In this document: positions 33,462 through 42,016 of the stretch, piece by piece
How positions within the stretch are numbered: position 1 is the stretch's first letter
Layout of the letters: each line of letters opens with the position of its first letter
Notes under the pieces: generated by a model
Databases searched by the model: none
Seen by the model: the letters and a program-made list of their open reading frames with translations, nothing else
What the model was told of the DNA's origin: nothing
Source: Metarhizobium sp017305935
Lineage (GTDB): Bacteria; Pseudomonadota; Alphaproteobacteria; Rhizobiales; Rhizobiaceae
Length of the DNA: 64,000 nt
Direction: 5' to 3'
Assembly: GCF_029601685.1 (NCBI RefSeq)
Contig: NZ_JARRIR010000004.1
Coordinates: forward strand, 124,001-188,000
Made by a program: the position numbers and the translations under genes

Positions 33462-33797
33462 GGTGTTATCCTCGACGTCGTTATATCAGGAAAATCTGGA
33501 AGCGCCCGGCAAGGACGTCAATGCCGCGCCCGTTAGCTCTTTATTTGTCGCATTTCCGGACGGAAAACCGTTTCACACTTTTCCTGGAAATGCTCTGGTG
33601 CCGTTCTCCTAACGCAAACGCCGGAATCTGTCACTATCGGGTCGGGCGATTCCGGTACGCCCGGGCGGACGGTGGATCAAATCTCACCTATCTTACACGA
33701 AAACGTGTCCGAAACCCGGTCCGATAGCGCGCCCTTCGCGTAACAAAATGCCATTCCCGCCCGTAATAGCGGTATAAATCCGCAACGCGCACTCAGG
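33462..33797. other. Intergenic stretch between ilvD and msrP
   Basis: About 340 bases between divergent genes. It contains one copy of the 44-bp palindromic element (33550-33593). No coding frame is convincing. Confidence 0.5.
33550..33593. repeat. 44-bp Rhizobiaceae intergenic palindromic element, copy 1
   Basis: The element begins GCATTTCCGGACGGAAAACC and ends TTTTCCTGGAAATGC, so its two ends are inverted repeats. Nearly identical copies lie at 39036-39079 and, inverted, at 41882-41925. The preceding CTCTTTATTT is shared with copy 2. Confidence 0.8.
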
Positions 33798-33806
33798 ATG
33801 GTTCCC

Positions 33807-34754
33807 ATGGCTGCCTATCGTCCACCGCATATTCCAAGCTCCGAAATCACCCCGCTCAGCGCCTGGCTGAACCGCCGGCAGTTCATCGCCGCCGCCGGGC
33901 TTGCCGCCGGCGGGCTGATTGCGACCAAGGCGCTCGGCGCGCCGCTGACGACCAAACCCGGCGCCTACAAGGTGGATGAAAAGACGACGCCGCGCGAGGA
34001 CGTGACCACCTACAACAATTTCTACGAATTCGGCCTCGACAAGGGCGATCCGGCAAAACTGTCAGGCGATTTCAAGCCGCGCCCGTGGACGATTAAGGTC
34101 GACGGCATGGTCGCCAAGCCCGCCACCTTCGACATCGACACGCTGATCGCCGAATTCCCGCTCGAAGAACGCATCTATCGCATGCGCTGCGTCGAGGCGT
34201 GGTCGATGGTCATTCCCTGGGACGGTTTTCCGCTCGCCGCCCTGCTCGACAAGGTCGAGCCGCTCGGCAGCGCCAAATACGTCGCCTTCGAAACCATCGT
34301 TCGTCCCTCGGAAATGCCAGGGCAGAGCGGGCTATTCCAATCGTTGAACTGGCCCTATGTCGAGGGCCTGCGGCTCGATGAGGCTCGGCATCCGCTGACA
34401 CTGCTTGCGGTCGGCCTCTATGGCGAAACCCTGCCGAACCAGAACGGCGCGCCGATCCGCCTCGTCGTGCCGTGGAAATATGGCTTCAAGGGCATCAAGT
34501 CGATCGTGCGCATCACGCTGACGGACCAGCAGCCGAAGAATACCTGGCAAATCACCAATCCCGGCGAATACGGTTTTTACGCCAATGTGAACCCGGAGGT
34601 CGACCATCCGCGCTGGAGCCAGGCGACCGAGCGGCGCATCGGCGAAGGCGGCTTCTTCTCGGCCGGCGCGCGCCGCCCCACGCTGCCCTTCAACGGCTAT
34701 GCCGAAGACGTCGCCAGCCTGTACAGCGGCATGGATCTGCGGGCGAATTTCTGA
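33807..34754 (+). CDS. msrP: Protein-methionine-sulfoxide reductase, molybdoenzyme subunit
   Basis: A 315-residue molybdopterin-dependent reductase (YedY/MsrP) that repairs oxidised methionine in periplasmic proteins. The N-terminus carries a Tat signal, NRRQFIAAAGLAAGG. The Mo-coordinating Cys lies in YRMRCVEAWSMVIPW. The ATG at 33807 follows CAGGA; one at 33798 is an alternative. The stop overlaps the start of msrQ, confirming the operon. Confidence 0.95.
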   Translation: MAAYRPPHIPSSEITPLSAWLNRRQFIAAAGLAAGGLIATKALGAPLTTKPGAYKVDEKTTPREDVTTYNNFYEFGLDKGDPAKLSGDFKPRPWTIKVDGMVAKPATFDIDTLIAEFPLEERIYRMRCVEAWSMVIPWDGFPLAALLDKVEPLGSAKYVAFETIVRPSEMPGQSGLFQSLNWPYVEGLRLDEARHPLTLLAVGLYGETLPNQNGAPIRLVVPWKYGFKGIKSIVRITLTDQQPKNTWQITNPGEYGFYANVNPEVDHPRWSQATERRIGEGGFFSAGARRPTLPFNGYAEDVASLYSGMDLRANF

Positions 34755-35392
34755 TGGCGACGGCGACGCTGATCTTCTCCAAGCGCTGGACCTCAGTTTC
34801 GGTCTGGCTGGTCTACGCCATCGGGCTGGTGCCGGCGGCCTGGTCCTTCTATCTTGGCGCAACGGGCGGGCTCGGGGCCGATCCGGTCAAGTCATTCGAG
34901 CTCCTGCTCGGGCTATGGACGCTGCGTTTCCTGATCCTGACATTAGCCGTCAGTCCCTTGCGGGAGCTCGGCGGCTGGAGCTTTTTGCGATACCGGCGAG
35001 CACTGGGATTGCTGACTTTCTATTATGCGGCCATGCATTTCACCGTGTATGCGGTGCTTGACCAGACGCTGATGCTCGACGCCATCATTGCCGACGTCCT
35101 GAAGCGGCCGTTCATCATGTTCGGCATGGCGGGGCTGGTGCTGCTTGTGCCACTGGCCGTCACCTCGAATGCGGCCTCGATCCGCACGCTCGGACCCAAC
35201 TGGATAAAACTGCATCGGCTCGTTTATATCGTCGCGGCGCTTGGCGTGCTGCATTTCGCGCTGTCGACCAAAGTGCTGAGCCTCGAACAATATATCTATA
35301 TCGGGCTGATCCTGCTGCTCATCCTCTATCGCGCCGTGCGGCCGATCCTGCGGGAGCCCAAACGCAAGCTCAATCGTCCCCGTAGGGCCTGA
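34754..35392 (+). CDS. msrQ: Heme-binding membrane subunit of MsrPQ
   Basis: A 212-residue membrane protein (YedZ/MsrQ) that passes electrons to MsrP. It has about six hydrophobic segments, and haem-ligand histidines are in YYAAMHFTVYA, KLHRLVYI and VLHFAL. The ATG at 34754 overlaps the msrP stop (TGATG). The same frame is open upstream inside msrP, but that is not coding. The end overlaps the convergent nnr gene by 23 bases. Confidence 0.93.
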   Translation: MATATLIFSKRWTSVSVWLVYAIGLVPAAWSFYLGATGGLGADPVKSFELLLGLWTLRFLILTLAVSPLRELGGWSFLRYRRALGLLTFYYAAMHFTVYAVLDQTLMLDAIIADVLKRPFIMFGMAGLVLLVPLAVTSNAASIRTLGPNWIKLHRLVYIVAALGVLHFALSTKVLSLEQYIYIGLILLLILYRAVRPILREPKRKLNRPRRA

Positions 35393-36854
35393 CGTTATCT
35401 GCCAGATCCTCTGCGGTCATGCCGCGTCCGAGCAGATCGGCCGCCTGGCCATGCAGGAAGACGGCGGCGCAGGCCGCCTCGAAGGCCGGCACGCCTTGCG
35501 CCAGCAGGCCGCCGGTGATGCCGGCCAGCACGTCGCCGGAGCCGGCCGTCGCCAGCCAGGGTGGCGCGGTGGTGTTGATCGCCGCGCGCCCATCCGGCGC
35601 GGCGATCACCGTATCGGCGCCCTTGTAGATGACGACGCCATGGGCGCGGGCGGCGGCATCTTGCGCCTTCGCCACCTTGCCGAGCGTCTCGTCAGCGGCG
35701 ATATCCGGAAACAGCCGTGCGAATTCGCCCTCATGCGGCGTCAGCACCAGCCTCGTCTCGCCCTCGGAAAACAACGCAAATAATGCTGCAGGATCGTCGC
35801 GGAAGGAACTGATGCCATCAGCATCCAGCACCAGCGAACGCTGCGCCAGAAGCGACACGAATTTTCGCGCTTTTTCGCCGATGCCGAAGGCCGGGCCGAG
35901 CACGAAGGTCGTAAGACGCGTATCCTCCAGCCAGTCCGCAAGCGCAGCGGCATCCTCGATCTCGCGCAGCATCACGGCGGTCAGCGACGCCGCATTGACC
36001 GCCAGCGCATCGCGGGGGGCTGCGACCGTCACCAGCCCGGCGCCGGCGCGAAAACCGGCGCGCGACGCAAGCCGCGCCGCTCCCGTATGTGTGGCCGAAC
36101 CCGAAAAGACGACGAGATGGCCGCGCTTGAATTTATGCGAATCCGCATCCTCGCGTGGCATGACCGCACCCCACCAGCCGGGATCGTTGATCCGCAGCCT
36201 GCCGCCCCAGGCCTCCCTCACGAAGCGATGCGGAATGCCGATATCGAACACCTCCAAAGCACCGCAGAGCGTGCGTCCCGGCAGCAGCACATGCCCGGGC
36301 TTTCGCGTCATGAAAGTTACCGTGCGCGCCGCAGAAAAGGCCGAGCCCAGCGCAATGCCGCGCTCGCCGCACAGGCCGGAAGGAAGATCGACCGCCAGCA
36401 CTGGCACGCCCGCTGCCTTCACCGCCGCTATGACGGCCGCGACCTCCTCCGAGACCGCCCGCGCGAGACCGGCTCCGAACAGCGCATCAATGACGAGATC
36501 ACCGGCCTGCGGCGCGTAATCCGCCAGCGGCGCGGAGGGGATCGGGCACAGCGCGCGCGCCGTCCGGGCATCGCCCTTCAGCCGGCCGGGATCGCCGAGA
36601 TGGAAGACATCGACCTTGCAACTGGACTCCAATAGGGCACGCGCCGCGACATAGCCGTCGCCACCATTGTTGCCCGGTCCGCAGAGCACCACGAAACGCA
36701 AGGCCTCGCCGAAATGGCGCAGTGCCGAAGCCGCGACCGCCTGCCCCGCCCGCTCCATCAGCCCGAAACTGTCGAGGCCGGAAGCCGCGGCGGCGGCATC
36801 GCAGCGATTCATTTCAGCGGGGGTGAGGAGCAGCATCGCAAGAAAATCGGCCAT
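35370..36854 (-). CDS. nnr: Bifunctional NAD(P)H-hydrate epimerase/dehydratase
   Basis: A 494-residue fusion repairing hydrated NADH/NADPH. The N-terminal epimerase (YjeF_N) has VVLCGPGNNGGDGYVAAR; the C-terminal ADP-dependent dehydratase has LVLTPHEGEFARLFPD and WLATAGSGDVLAGITGGLLA. Length is normal for the fused form. The start may be the ATG at 36836 (MLLLTPAEMNRCD), which removes six residues. Its 3' end overlaps msrQ. Confidence 0.94.
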   Translation of the reverse strand: MADFLAMLLLTPAEMNRCDAAAAASGLDSFGLMERAGQAVAASALRHFGEALRFVVLCGPGNNGGDGYVAARALLESSCKVDVFHLGDPGRLKGDARTARALCPIPSAPLADYAPQAGDLVIDALFGAGLARAVSEEVAAVIAAVKAAGVPVLAVDLPSGLCGERGIALGSAFSAARTVTFMTRKPGHVLLPGRTLCGALEVFDIGIPHRFVREAWGGRLRINDPGWWGAVMPREDADSHKFKRGHLVVFSGSATHTGAARLASRAGFRAGAGLVTVAAPRDALAVNAASLTAVMLREIEDAAALADWLEDTRLTTFVLGPAFGIGEKARKFVSLLAQRSLVLDADGISSFRDDPAALFALFSEGETRLVLTPHEGEFARLFPDIAADETLGKVAKAQDAAARAHGVVIYKGADTVIAAPDGRAAINTTAPPWLATAGSGDVLAGITGGLLAQGVPAFEAACAAVFLHGQAADLLGRGMTAEDLADNVRPYGDD

Positions 36855-37194
36855 GCTTCATTGTCTGGCTCCATTCCGCCCAAAACACAATCGGAAAACA
36901 AAATGCCTTGACGTCGATAATTTATGCATATGCCCAATTTTTGAACATGTTCCTGCTGCCTGAAAAACAGGCGCTCTGTCCATCCGGGCGAACCCCACCG
37001 TAACCGGCGTCGATTCACATAAAATTTGGGCAGCAACGGCTGGCCTTTTTGAAAAATTCAGGCGAAAACCTTGGAGACGGACCATCGGAGGCAGCGACGC
37101 CAATGCCTGCGGTCGGTCTGGCATGCAATGTGCATGAGGGTCGCCGGCGGGAACATTCCTGCTGCAATGGGGAGAAGCGGAGAGATATTTTCTC
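36855..37194. other. Regulatory region upstream of glnB
   Basis: A 340-base gap with no coding frame. It contains the sigma-54 promoter candidate at 37117-37134. The glnB ribosome site is weak in appearance (GGAGA/GGAG at 37173-37182). Confidence 0.5.
37117..37134 (+). promoter_or_regulatory. Putative sigma-54 promoter of glnB-glnA
   Basis: TCTGGCATGCAATGTGCA has the invariant GG (37120-37121) and GC (37132-37133) separated by exactly ten bases, as in -24/-12 promoters. It lies about 60 bases before glnB. RpoN/NtrC control of glnB is established in rhizobia, which supports the call. NtrC sites were not identified by eye. Confidence 0.65.
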
Positions 37195-37533
37195 ATGAAA
37201 AAGATCGAAGCGATCATCAAGCCTTTCAAGCTCGACGAGGTGAAGGAAGCCCTTCAGGAAGTCGGCCTTCAAGGGATCACCGTCACGGAAGCGAAGGGCT
37301 TCGGTCGCCAGAAAGGCCACACGGAACTGTATCGCGGGGCGGAATATGTCGTCGATTTCCTTCCGAAAGTGAAAGTCGAAGTCGTATTGGCGGATGAAAA
37401 CGCCGAAGCCGTGATCGAGGCCATCCGCAATGCGGCCCAGACGGGGCGCATCGGCGACGGAAAGATCTTCGTGTCCAACATCGAAGAGGTCATCCGTATC
37501 CGCACCGGCGAAACGGGCATCGACGCCATTTGA
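37195..37533 (+). CDS. glnB: Nitrogen regulatory protein PII
   Basis: A 112-residue PII signal protein sensing 2-oxoglutarate and ATP/ADP and controlling glutamine synthetase adenylylation and NtrB. MKKIEAIIKPFKLDEVKEAL is canonical; the uridylylated Tyr51 is in TELYRGAEYVVDF, and GRIGDGKIFV forms the nucleotide-binding loop. It lies 66 bases upstream of glnA, the standard alphaproteobacterial pair. Confidence 0.98.
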   Translation: MKKIEAIIKPFKLDEVKEALQEVGLQGITVTEAKGFGRQKGHTELYRGAEYVVDFLPKVKVEVVLADENAEAVIEAIRNAAQTGRIGDGKIFVSNIEEVIRIRTGETGIDAI

Positions 37534-37599
37534 AATCTTAGCTCCGCCCCCTGAGGGCCGCGGAGCCTATATTCGTCATCTTATTCAAGGAAACCGTCT

Positions 37600-39009
37600 A
37601 TGACGACCGCAAACGATATCCTGAAACAGATCAAGGAAAACGACGTCAAGTTCGTCGATCTGCGCTTCACCGATCCCAAGGGCAAGCTGCACCACGTCAC
37701 GATGGACGTCGTCTGCGTCGACGAAGACATGTTTGCCGACGGCGTCATGTTCGACGGCTCCTCGATCGGCGGCTGGAAGGCGATCAACGAATCCGACATG
37801 GTGCTGATGCCGGATCCGGAAACGGTCCATATGGACCCGTTCTTCGCCCAGTCGACCATGGTTATCCTTTGCGACATCCTCGACCCGGTTTCCGGCGAAG
37901 CCTATAACCGCGATCCGCGCGGCGTCGCCAAGAAGGCCGAAGCCTATCTCAAGGCATCGGGCATCGGCGACACCGTCTATGTCGGTCCGGAGCCGGAATT
38001 CTTCGTGTTCGACGACGTCAAGTACAAGGCCGACCCTTTCAACACCGGCTTCAAGCTCGACTCCTCCGAGCTGCCGTCGAACGACGACACCGACTACGAG
38101 ACCGGCAACCTCGGCCACCGTCCGCGCGTCAAGGGCGGCTATTTCCCGGTTCCGCCGATCGACAGCTTGCAGGACATGCGCTCGGAAATGCTGACCGTTC
38201 TCGGCGAGATGGGCGTCGTCGTCGAAAAGCATCACCATGAAGTCGCTTCCGCCCAGCACGAGCTCGGCATCAAGTTCGACACGCTGGTGCGCAACGCCGA
38301 CAAGATCCAGCTCTACAAATACGTCGTGCATCAGGTCGCCAACGCCTATGGCAAGACCGCGACCTTCATGCCGAAGCCGATCTATGGCGACAACGGCTCG
38401 GGCATGCATGTCCACCAGTCGATCTGGAAGGGCGGCAAGCCGACCTTTGCCGGCGACGAATATGCAGGCCTGTCGGAAAGCTGCCTCTACTACATCGGCG
38501 GCATCATCAAGCATGCCAAGGCGCTGAATGCCTTCACCAACCCGTCGACGAATTCCTACAAGCGTCTCGTCCCGGGCTATGAAGCGCCGGTGCTGCTGGC
38601 CTATTCGGCCCGTAACCGCTCCGCCTCCTGCCGTATCCCGATCGGCTCCAGCCCGAAGGCCAAGCGCCTGGAAGTCCGCTTCCCGGATCCGGTCGCCAAC
38701 CCCTACCTCTCCTTCGCCGCCATGCTGATGGCCGGCCTCGACGGGATCAAGAACAAAATCCATCCCGGCAAGCCGATGGACAAGGATCTCTACGACCTGC
38801 CGCCGAAGGAGCTGAAGAAGATCCCGACCGTCTGCGGCTCGCTCCGCGAAGCGCTGGAAAGCCTCGACAAGGACCGCAAGTTCCTGACCGCCGGCGGCGT
38901 CTTCGACGACGACCTGATCGACAGCTTCATCGAACTGAAAATGCAGGAAGTCATGCGCTACGACATGACCCCGCACCCGGTCGAATTCGACATGTACTAC
39001 TCCGCCTGA
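37600..39009 (+). CDS. glnA: Glutamine synthetase type I
   Basis: A 469-residue GSI enzyme that makes glutamine from glutamate and ammonia. Visible are FDGSSIGGWKAI, the metal-binding FVGPEPEFF-type segment (YVGPEPEFFVFD), NGSGMHVHQSIW and the adenylylation site Tyr in KKDLYDLPPKE. Length and start are canonical. It is the second gene of the glnB-glnA operon and is followed by the repeat at 39036 and a terminator. Confidence 0.98.
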   Translation: MTTANDILKQIKENDVKFVDLRFTDPKGKLHHVTMDVVCVDEDMFADGVMFDGSSIGGWKAINESDMVLMPDPETVHMDPFFAQSTMVILCDILDPVSGEAYNRDPRGVAKKAEAYLKASGIGDTVYVGPEPEFFVFDDVKYKADPFNTGFKLDSSELPSNDDTDYETGNLGHRPRVKGGYFPVPPIDSLQDMRSEMLTVLGEMGVVVEKHHHEVASAQHELGIKFDTLVRNADKIQLYKYVVHQVANAYGKTATFMPKPIYGDNGSGMHVHQSIWKGGKPTFAGDEYAGLSESCLYYIGGIIKHAKALNAFTNPSTNSYKRLVPGYEAPVLLAYSARNRSASCRIPIGSSPKAKRLEVRFPDPVANPYLSFAAMLMAGLDGIKNKIHPGKPMDKDLYDLPPKELKKIPTVCGSLREALESLDKDRKFLTAGGVFDDDLIDSFIELKMQEVMRYDMTPHPVEFDMYYSA

Positions 39010-39035
39010 TCGGCGCGACGACTCTTTATTTTGTC

Positions 39036-39079
39036 GCATTTCCGGACGGAAAACCGGTATCCACTTTTCCTGGAAATGC
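39036..39079. repeat. 44-bp intergenic palindromic element, copy 2
   Basis: Same orientation as copy 1, differing in the centre (CCGGTATCCAC against CCGTTTCACAC). It is placed 26 bases after the glnA stop and could add to mRNA 3' stability. Confidence 0.8.
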
Positions 39080-39114
39080 TCTAAAGGCCCCGGTTTTGCC
39101 GGGGCCGGATATGG

Positions 39115-39141
39115 AACCGGCGGCCATTGGCCGCCGGTTTT
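39115..39141. terminator. Bidirectional terminator between glnA and the TAXI gene
   Basis: AACCGGCGGCCA (39115-39126) and TGGCCGCCGGTT (39128-39139) form a 12-bp stem followed by TT. A shorter GC-rich hairpin (GGCCCCGG/CCGGGGCC) precedes it at about 39087-39107. Together they can end transcripts from both sides. Confidence 0.65.
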
Positions 39142-39149
39142 GCTTTGGC

Positions 39150-40190
39150 TTACTGCTTTTTCAGACGCTGTTTCAGCAGGTTCAGATATTCCTCGTCTGC
39201 CCCTCCCGCCGCCGGCTGCTGCTGGACGGGCGCCTTGCAATCGGGCTTGTAATCGGCCTGCATACCCTTCTTGACGCAGATGCCGACCTGCCAGCCGGGC
39301 GGCAGCGCGGTCAGGTCGACGGTCTTCCACTTCGGATGGCCGCGCTCGGCGAGCTGGTCGAGATGACCGAGGATCAGGCTCGAGAAATCCGCCACCGCCT
39401 TGCAACTGTCGCGCTGATAAGCGTTGCGCTTGACGTCGTAATCATAGGTCATCAGCACCGCCTTGACCGCGATCAGGTCGAGCGGCTCGTCCTGGAAAGA
39501 ATAGGTGCCGGCTTCGATGCGCGAGGGCGTGTAGGTGGCGAGCAGCGGCTGGTCCGTGATCGGCAGCAGGTGGAATTTCGCCGGGTCGATCTTGCTGTCG
39601 CGGAACAGTGGCGCCGGCGCGCCGGCCACGTAGAAGAAGGCGTCGATCTCGCCGGAAAGCAGCTTCGGCAGCGCCTCGTCGGGATTGAGCGGCAGGCGCT
39701 CGCCACCCTTGACCTGCAGGATATCGAGGATCAGCGACGAGGTCAGGAAAGTGCCGCTATCCTTCTTGCCGACGGCGATCTTATGTCCGGCCAGCCCCTT
39801 GAGGTCGGCGATGTCCTTGCGGGCGAGCACATGGACTTCTTCGTTATAGAGCGGGAACATGATGCGCACGCCGCGCACCGCCTGCTGCACATCGGGATCG
39901 TTAGCCTCGAAGGTTTTCAAATATTCCAGCACGTCGCTCTGGACGATGCCAAACTGGGTGTTGCGGCGATTGCGCACGCCGACGAAGTTTTCCAGCGAGC
40001 CGGCGCTTTCGATGACGTTGAGCGTCTGGCCGCATTCCTTGCCAAGCGCGGCGATATCGCGGCCGATCTGGATATAGGTGCCGGTCGGCGCGCCCGTCAT
40101 GATGCTGCGCTCGAATTCCGCCGCAAGCGTGCCGGTTCCCGCCAAAATCATCACCGCCGACGCCAGCGCCGCACCCCACCGAACCACCAT
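39150..40190 (-). CDS. TAXI-family TRAP transporter substrate-binding protein
   Basis: A 346-residue periplasmic protein. A signal peptide ends near TLAAEF, followed by MTGAPTGTYIQIGRDIA, the TAXI-family signature, and later KIAVGKKDSGTFLTSS and GEIDAFFYVAGAP. TAXI proteins bind organic acids for TRAP transport, but no TRAP membrane subunits lie here, so it may be an orphan receptor. A Gln/Ala linker and a short helical tail end the protein. It follows the coiled-coil gene after 22 bases. Confidence 0.85.
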   Translation of the reverse strand: MVVRWGAALASAVMILAGTGTLAAEFERSIMTGAPTGTYIQIGRDIAALGKECGQTLNVIESAGSLENFVGVRNRRNTQFGIVQSDVLEYLKTFEANDPDVQQAVRGVRIMFPLYNEEVHVLARKDIADLKGLAGHKIAVGKKDSGTFLTSSLILDILQVKGGERLPLNPDEALPKLLSGEIDAFFYVAGAPAPLFRDSKIDPAKFHLLPITDQPLLATYTPSRIEAGTYSFQDEPLDLIAVKAVLMTYDYDVKRNAYQRDSCKAVADFSSLILGHLDQLAERGHPKWKTVDLTALPPGWQVGICVKKGMQADYKPDCKAPVQQQPAAGGADEEYLNLLKQRLKKQ

Positions 40191-40212
40191 GTTCCCTCCT
40201 TTTCGCGTTTGA

Positions 40213-41331
40213 TCAGCAGTCGCTCTGCAAATCCCGGATCATGTTGCGCAGCGTCACCAGCGGTACACGCCCGAAGGCGCTCTCCAGCGCGGTCGCCACG
40301 CAGGCGCCGGCGATCAATTGCCGCTTGAGATCGTCACGCTTGTCATCGCTAAGCCCGGCAAGGCCCGGCGTGCGTCCCAGCACGCGCTCCACCGTATCGG
40401 CCGGGCGCGGCGTCACGGTCTCGGTGGGCGCCGCAGGCTGCTCGGCGGCAGGTGGTCCACCGGCGGGCTGATCGCCTGAAGGCTCCCTGGTCGCCTGCTG
40501 CGACAGCGCATCGCGCTCGGCGGTGACGCGGGCCAGATCCGCCTGCAGGCGCTGCTGCGACTGGCGCGCCGCAGCGAGATCGCCACTTATACGCGCCAGC
40601 GCCTGGCGGGCATCGTTGGCCGCCTTTGCCTGCTCACCAGCTTCGGTCTTCGTCTTGTCCAGTTCGGCAGTCAGCGTCTTGATGGTCAGGCTGGTCTCGC
40701 GGGCCACCTGCATACTGTCCATCTCGCTGTCGCGGGCCTTGTCGCGCTCCGCCGCCGCACTGCGAAGATTGGCCTGCGCCTCATCGAGGCTGGCCTTGAG
40801 GTCGCCGGTCTGCTTCAGCGCCGCATCGCGGGCCTGCTCGGCATCGGCCAGCGCTTTGGTCAGACGGGCGCGGGCGCCGTCGGCATCGGTGTTGCCCTGC
40901 TCGGCCAGTGTCAGACGGCGGGTAAGGCCGTCGATCTGCGCCCGCAGGCCGGCTGCCTCGTTGCCCAGGCGATCATTGTCTTGCTGCAGCTTGTCGCGGG
41001 ATTGGGTCATCCGCGCCAAGTCGTCCTGCAGCTTGCGCTCCTCGGCGTCGGCGGCCTGATTGTCCTTGGACTTGTCGCCATCGGCGGCCATCAGTTTCAG
41101 GGTCAGATCGTCGAGTTCGGCGGACTGGCGGCGAACCTGATCGGCGAGCTTGTCGCGCTCCTCCTGCACCGCCTGGTAGGTCTGGCGCTCCTGATGGCCG
41201 GCGTAACGCACATAACCATAGCTTCCGGCGGCGCCGATCAGCAGGCTCGCGACGATCGCCAGCACCATGCCGGAGGAATTGCCGGGTCGGCGGCCGTTCG
41301 TCGTCCCGCCTCTGCCCCATTGATTGGTCAC
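40213..41331 (-). CDS. Membrane-anchored coiled-coil protein
   Basis: A 372-residue protein with a short polar N-terminus, one membrane segment (MVLAIVASLLIGAAGSYGYV) and a coiled coil of roughly 220 residues (for example DKLADQVRRQSAELDDLTLK). A Pro/Ala-rich linker follows, then a 60-residue C-terminal domain with two cysteines. The GTG at 41331 starts near VTNQWGRGG; an upstream ATG at 41394 is less likely. It seems to share an operon with the TAXI gene. The domain architecture suggests envelope scaffolding, but no function is known. Confidence 0.72.
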   Translation of the reverse strand: MTNQWGRGGTTNGRRPGNSSGMVLAIVASLLIGAAGSYGYVRYAGHQERQTYQAVQEERDKLADQVRRQSAELDDLTLKLMAADGDKSKDNQAADAEERKLQDDLARMTQSRDKLQQDNDRLGNEAAGLRAQIDGLTRRLTLAEQGNTDADGARARLTKALADAEQARDAALKQTGDLKASLDEAQANLRSAAAERDKARDSEMDSMQVARETSLTIKTLTAELDKTKTEAGEQAKAANDARQALARISGDLAAARQSQQRLQADLARVTAERDALSQQATREPSGDQPAGGPPAAEQPAAPTETVTPRPADTVERVLGRTPGLAGLSDDKRDDLKRQLIAGACVATALESAFGRVPLVTLRNMIRDLQSDC

Positions 41332-41551
41332 GGATATCACCCGGAATGCGGTTGCATGGAGGATTGAGGTAGCGCGAAACGGCCGCAGGCGCAAGCAAGC
41401 CGGGGCGGACGCACACGGAGGCGGCAGCCGTTTCCCCTTGAGACAGGTGAATCAGCCCTTGTCGCCCTATGACAGGATTTTAACAGCAATGCCGTGAAAC
41501 TCTTGATCGTGGCGACCGTTATCACCACATACAGGACGAAAGGAAAATGCC

Positions 41552-41881
41552 ATGAAACAGAGCAACGCGAAATTCAATATCGGTGAAGTCGTCCGCCACC
41601 GGGTTTTTCCGTTCCGCGGTGTTGTCTTCGATGTTGACCCCGAATTCGCCAACACCGAAGAATGGTGGAACGCAATTCCGGCGGAAATCCGTCCGCACAA
41701 GGACCAGCCTTTTTACCACATCCTCGCCGAAAACGACGAGACGGAATATGTGGCCTATGTCTCGGAGCAGAACCTGATCTCCGACCAAAGCGGCACGCCG
41801 CTGCGCAATCCGCAGGTCATGCAGATTTTCGATCCGCAGTCGGCCGGCCGTTACCGTCCGAAGTTCAATATCGCTCACTAA
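41552..41881 (+). CDS. hspQ: Heat shock protein HspQ
   Basis: A 109-residue protein of the HspQ (YccV) family, an adaptor and modulator of Lon protease in enterobacteria. Typical segments are FNIGEVVRHRVFPFRGVVFD and EWWNAIPAEIRP, then QPFYHILAEN. The stop adjoins copy 3 of the palindromic element. A GAAAGGA site precedes the ATG. Confidence 0.93.
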   Translation: MKQSNAKFNIGEVVRHRVFPFRGVVFDVDPEFANTEEWWNAIPAEIRPHKDQPFYHILAENDETEYVAYVSEQNLISDQSGTPLRNPQVMQIFDPQSAGRYRPKFNIAH

Positions 41882-41925
41882 GCATTTCCAGGAAAAGTGT
41901 GAAGCGGTTTTCCGTCCGGAAATGC
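41882..41925. repeat. 44-bp intergenic palindromic element, copy 3 (inverted)
   Basis: Reverse complement of copies 1 and 2, beginning GCATTTCCAGGAAAAGTGTG and ending CCGTCCGGAAATGC. It starts at the base following the hspQ stop. Confidence 0.8.
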
Positions 41926-41961
41926 GTCATATAGATCTGAAGCAATCGTCCTCCCAAGACG

Positions 41962-42000
41962 AAAAAGCCCGGCCGCGACAATCGCGACCGGGCTTTTCTT
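41962..42000. terminator. Bidirectional terminator between hspQ and ialB-like gene
   Basis: AAAAGCCCGG and CCGGGCTTTT flank an inner CGCGA/TCGCG stem. A-rich and T-rich arms on the two sides allow termination of both convergent genes. Confidence 0.8.
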
Positions 42001-42016
42001 TGCCTCAAAGGGCAGA

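Noticed and set aside
31860..33536. Long plus-strand frame (558 codons)
   Set aside because: Antisense of ilvD, whose motifs and length are complete.
37585..39405. Long minus-strand frame (606 codons)
   Set aside because: Antisense of glnA.
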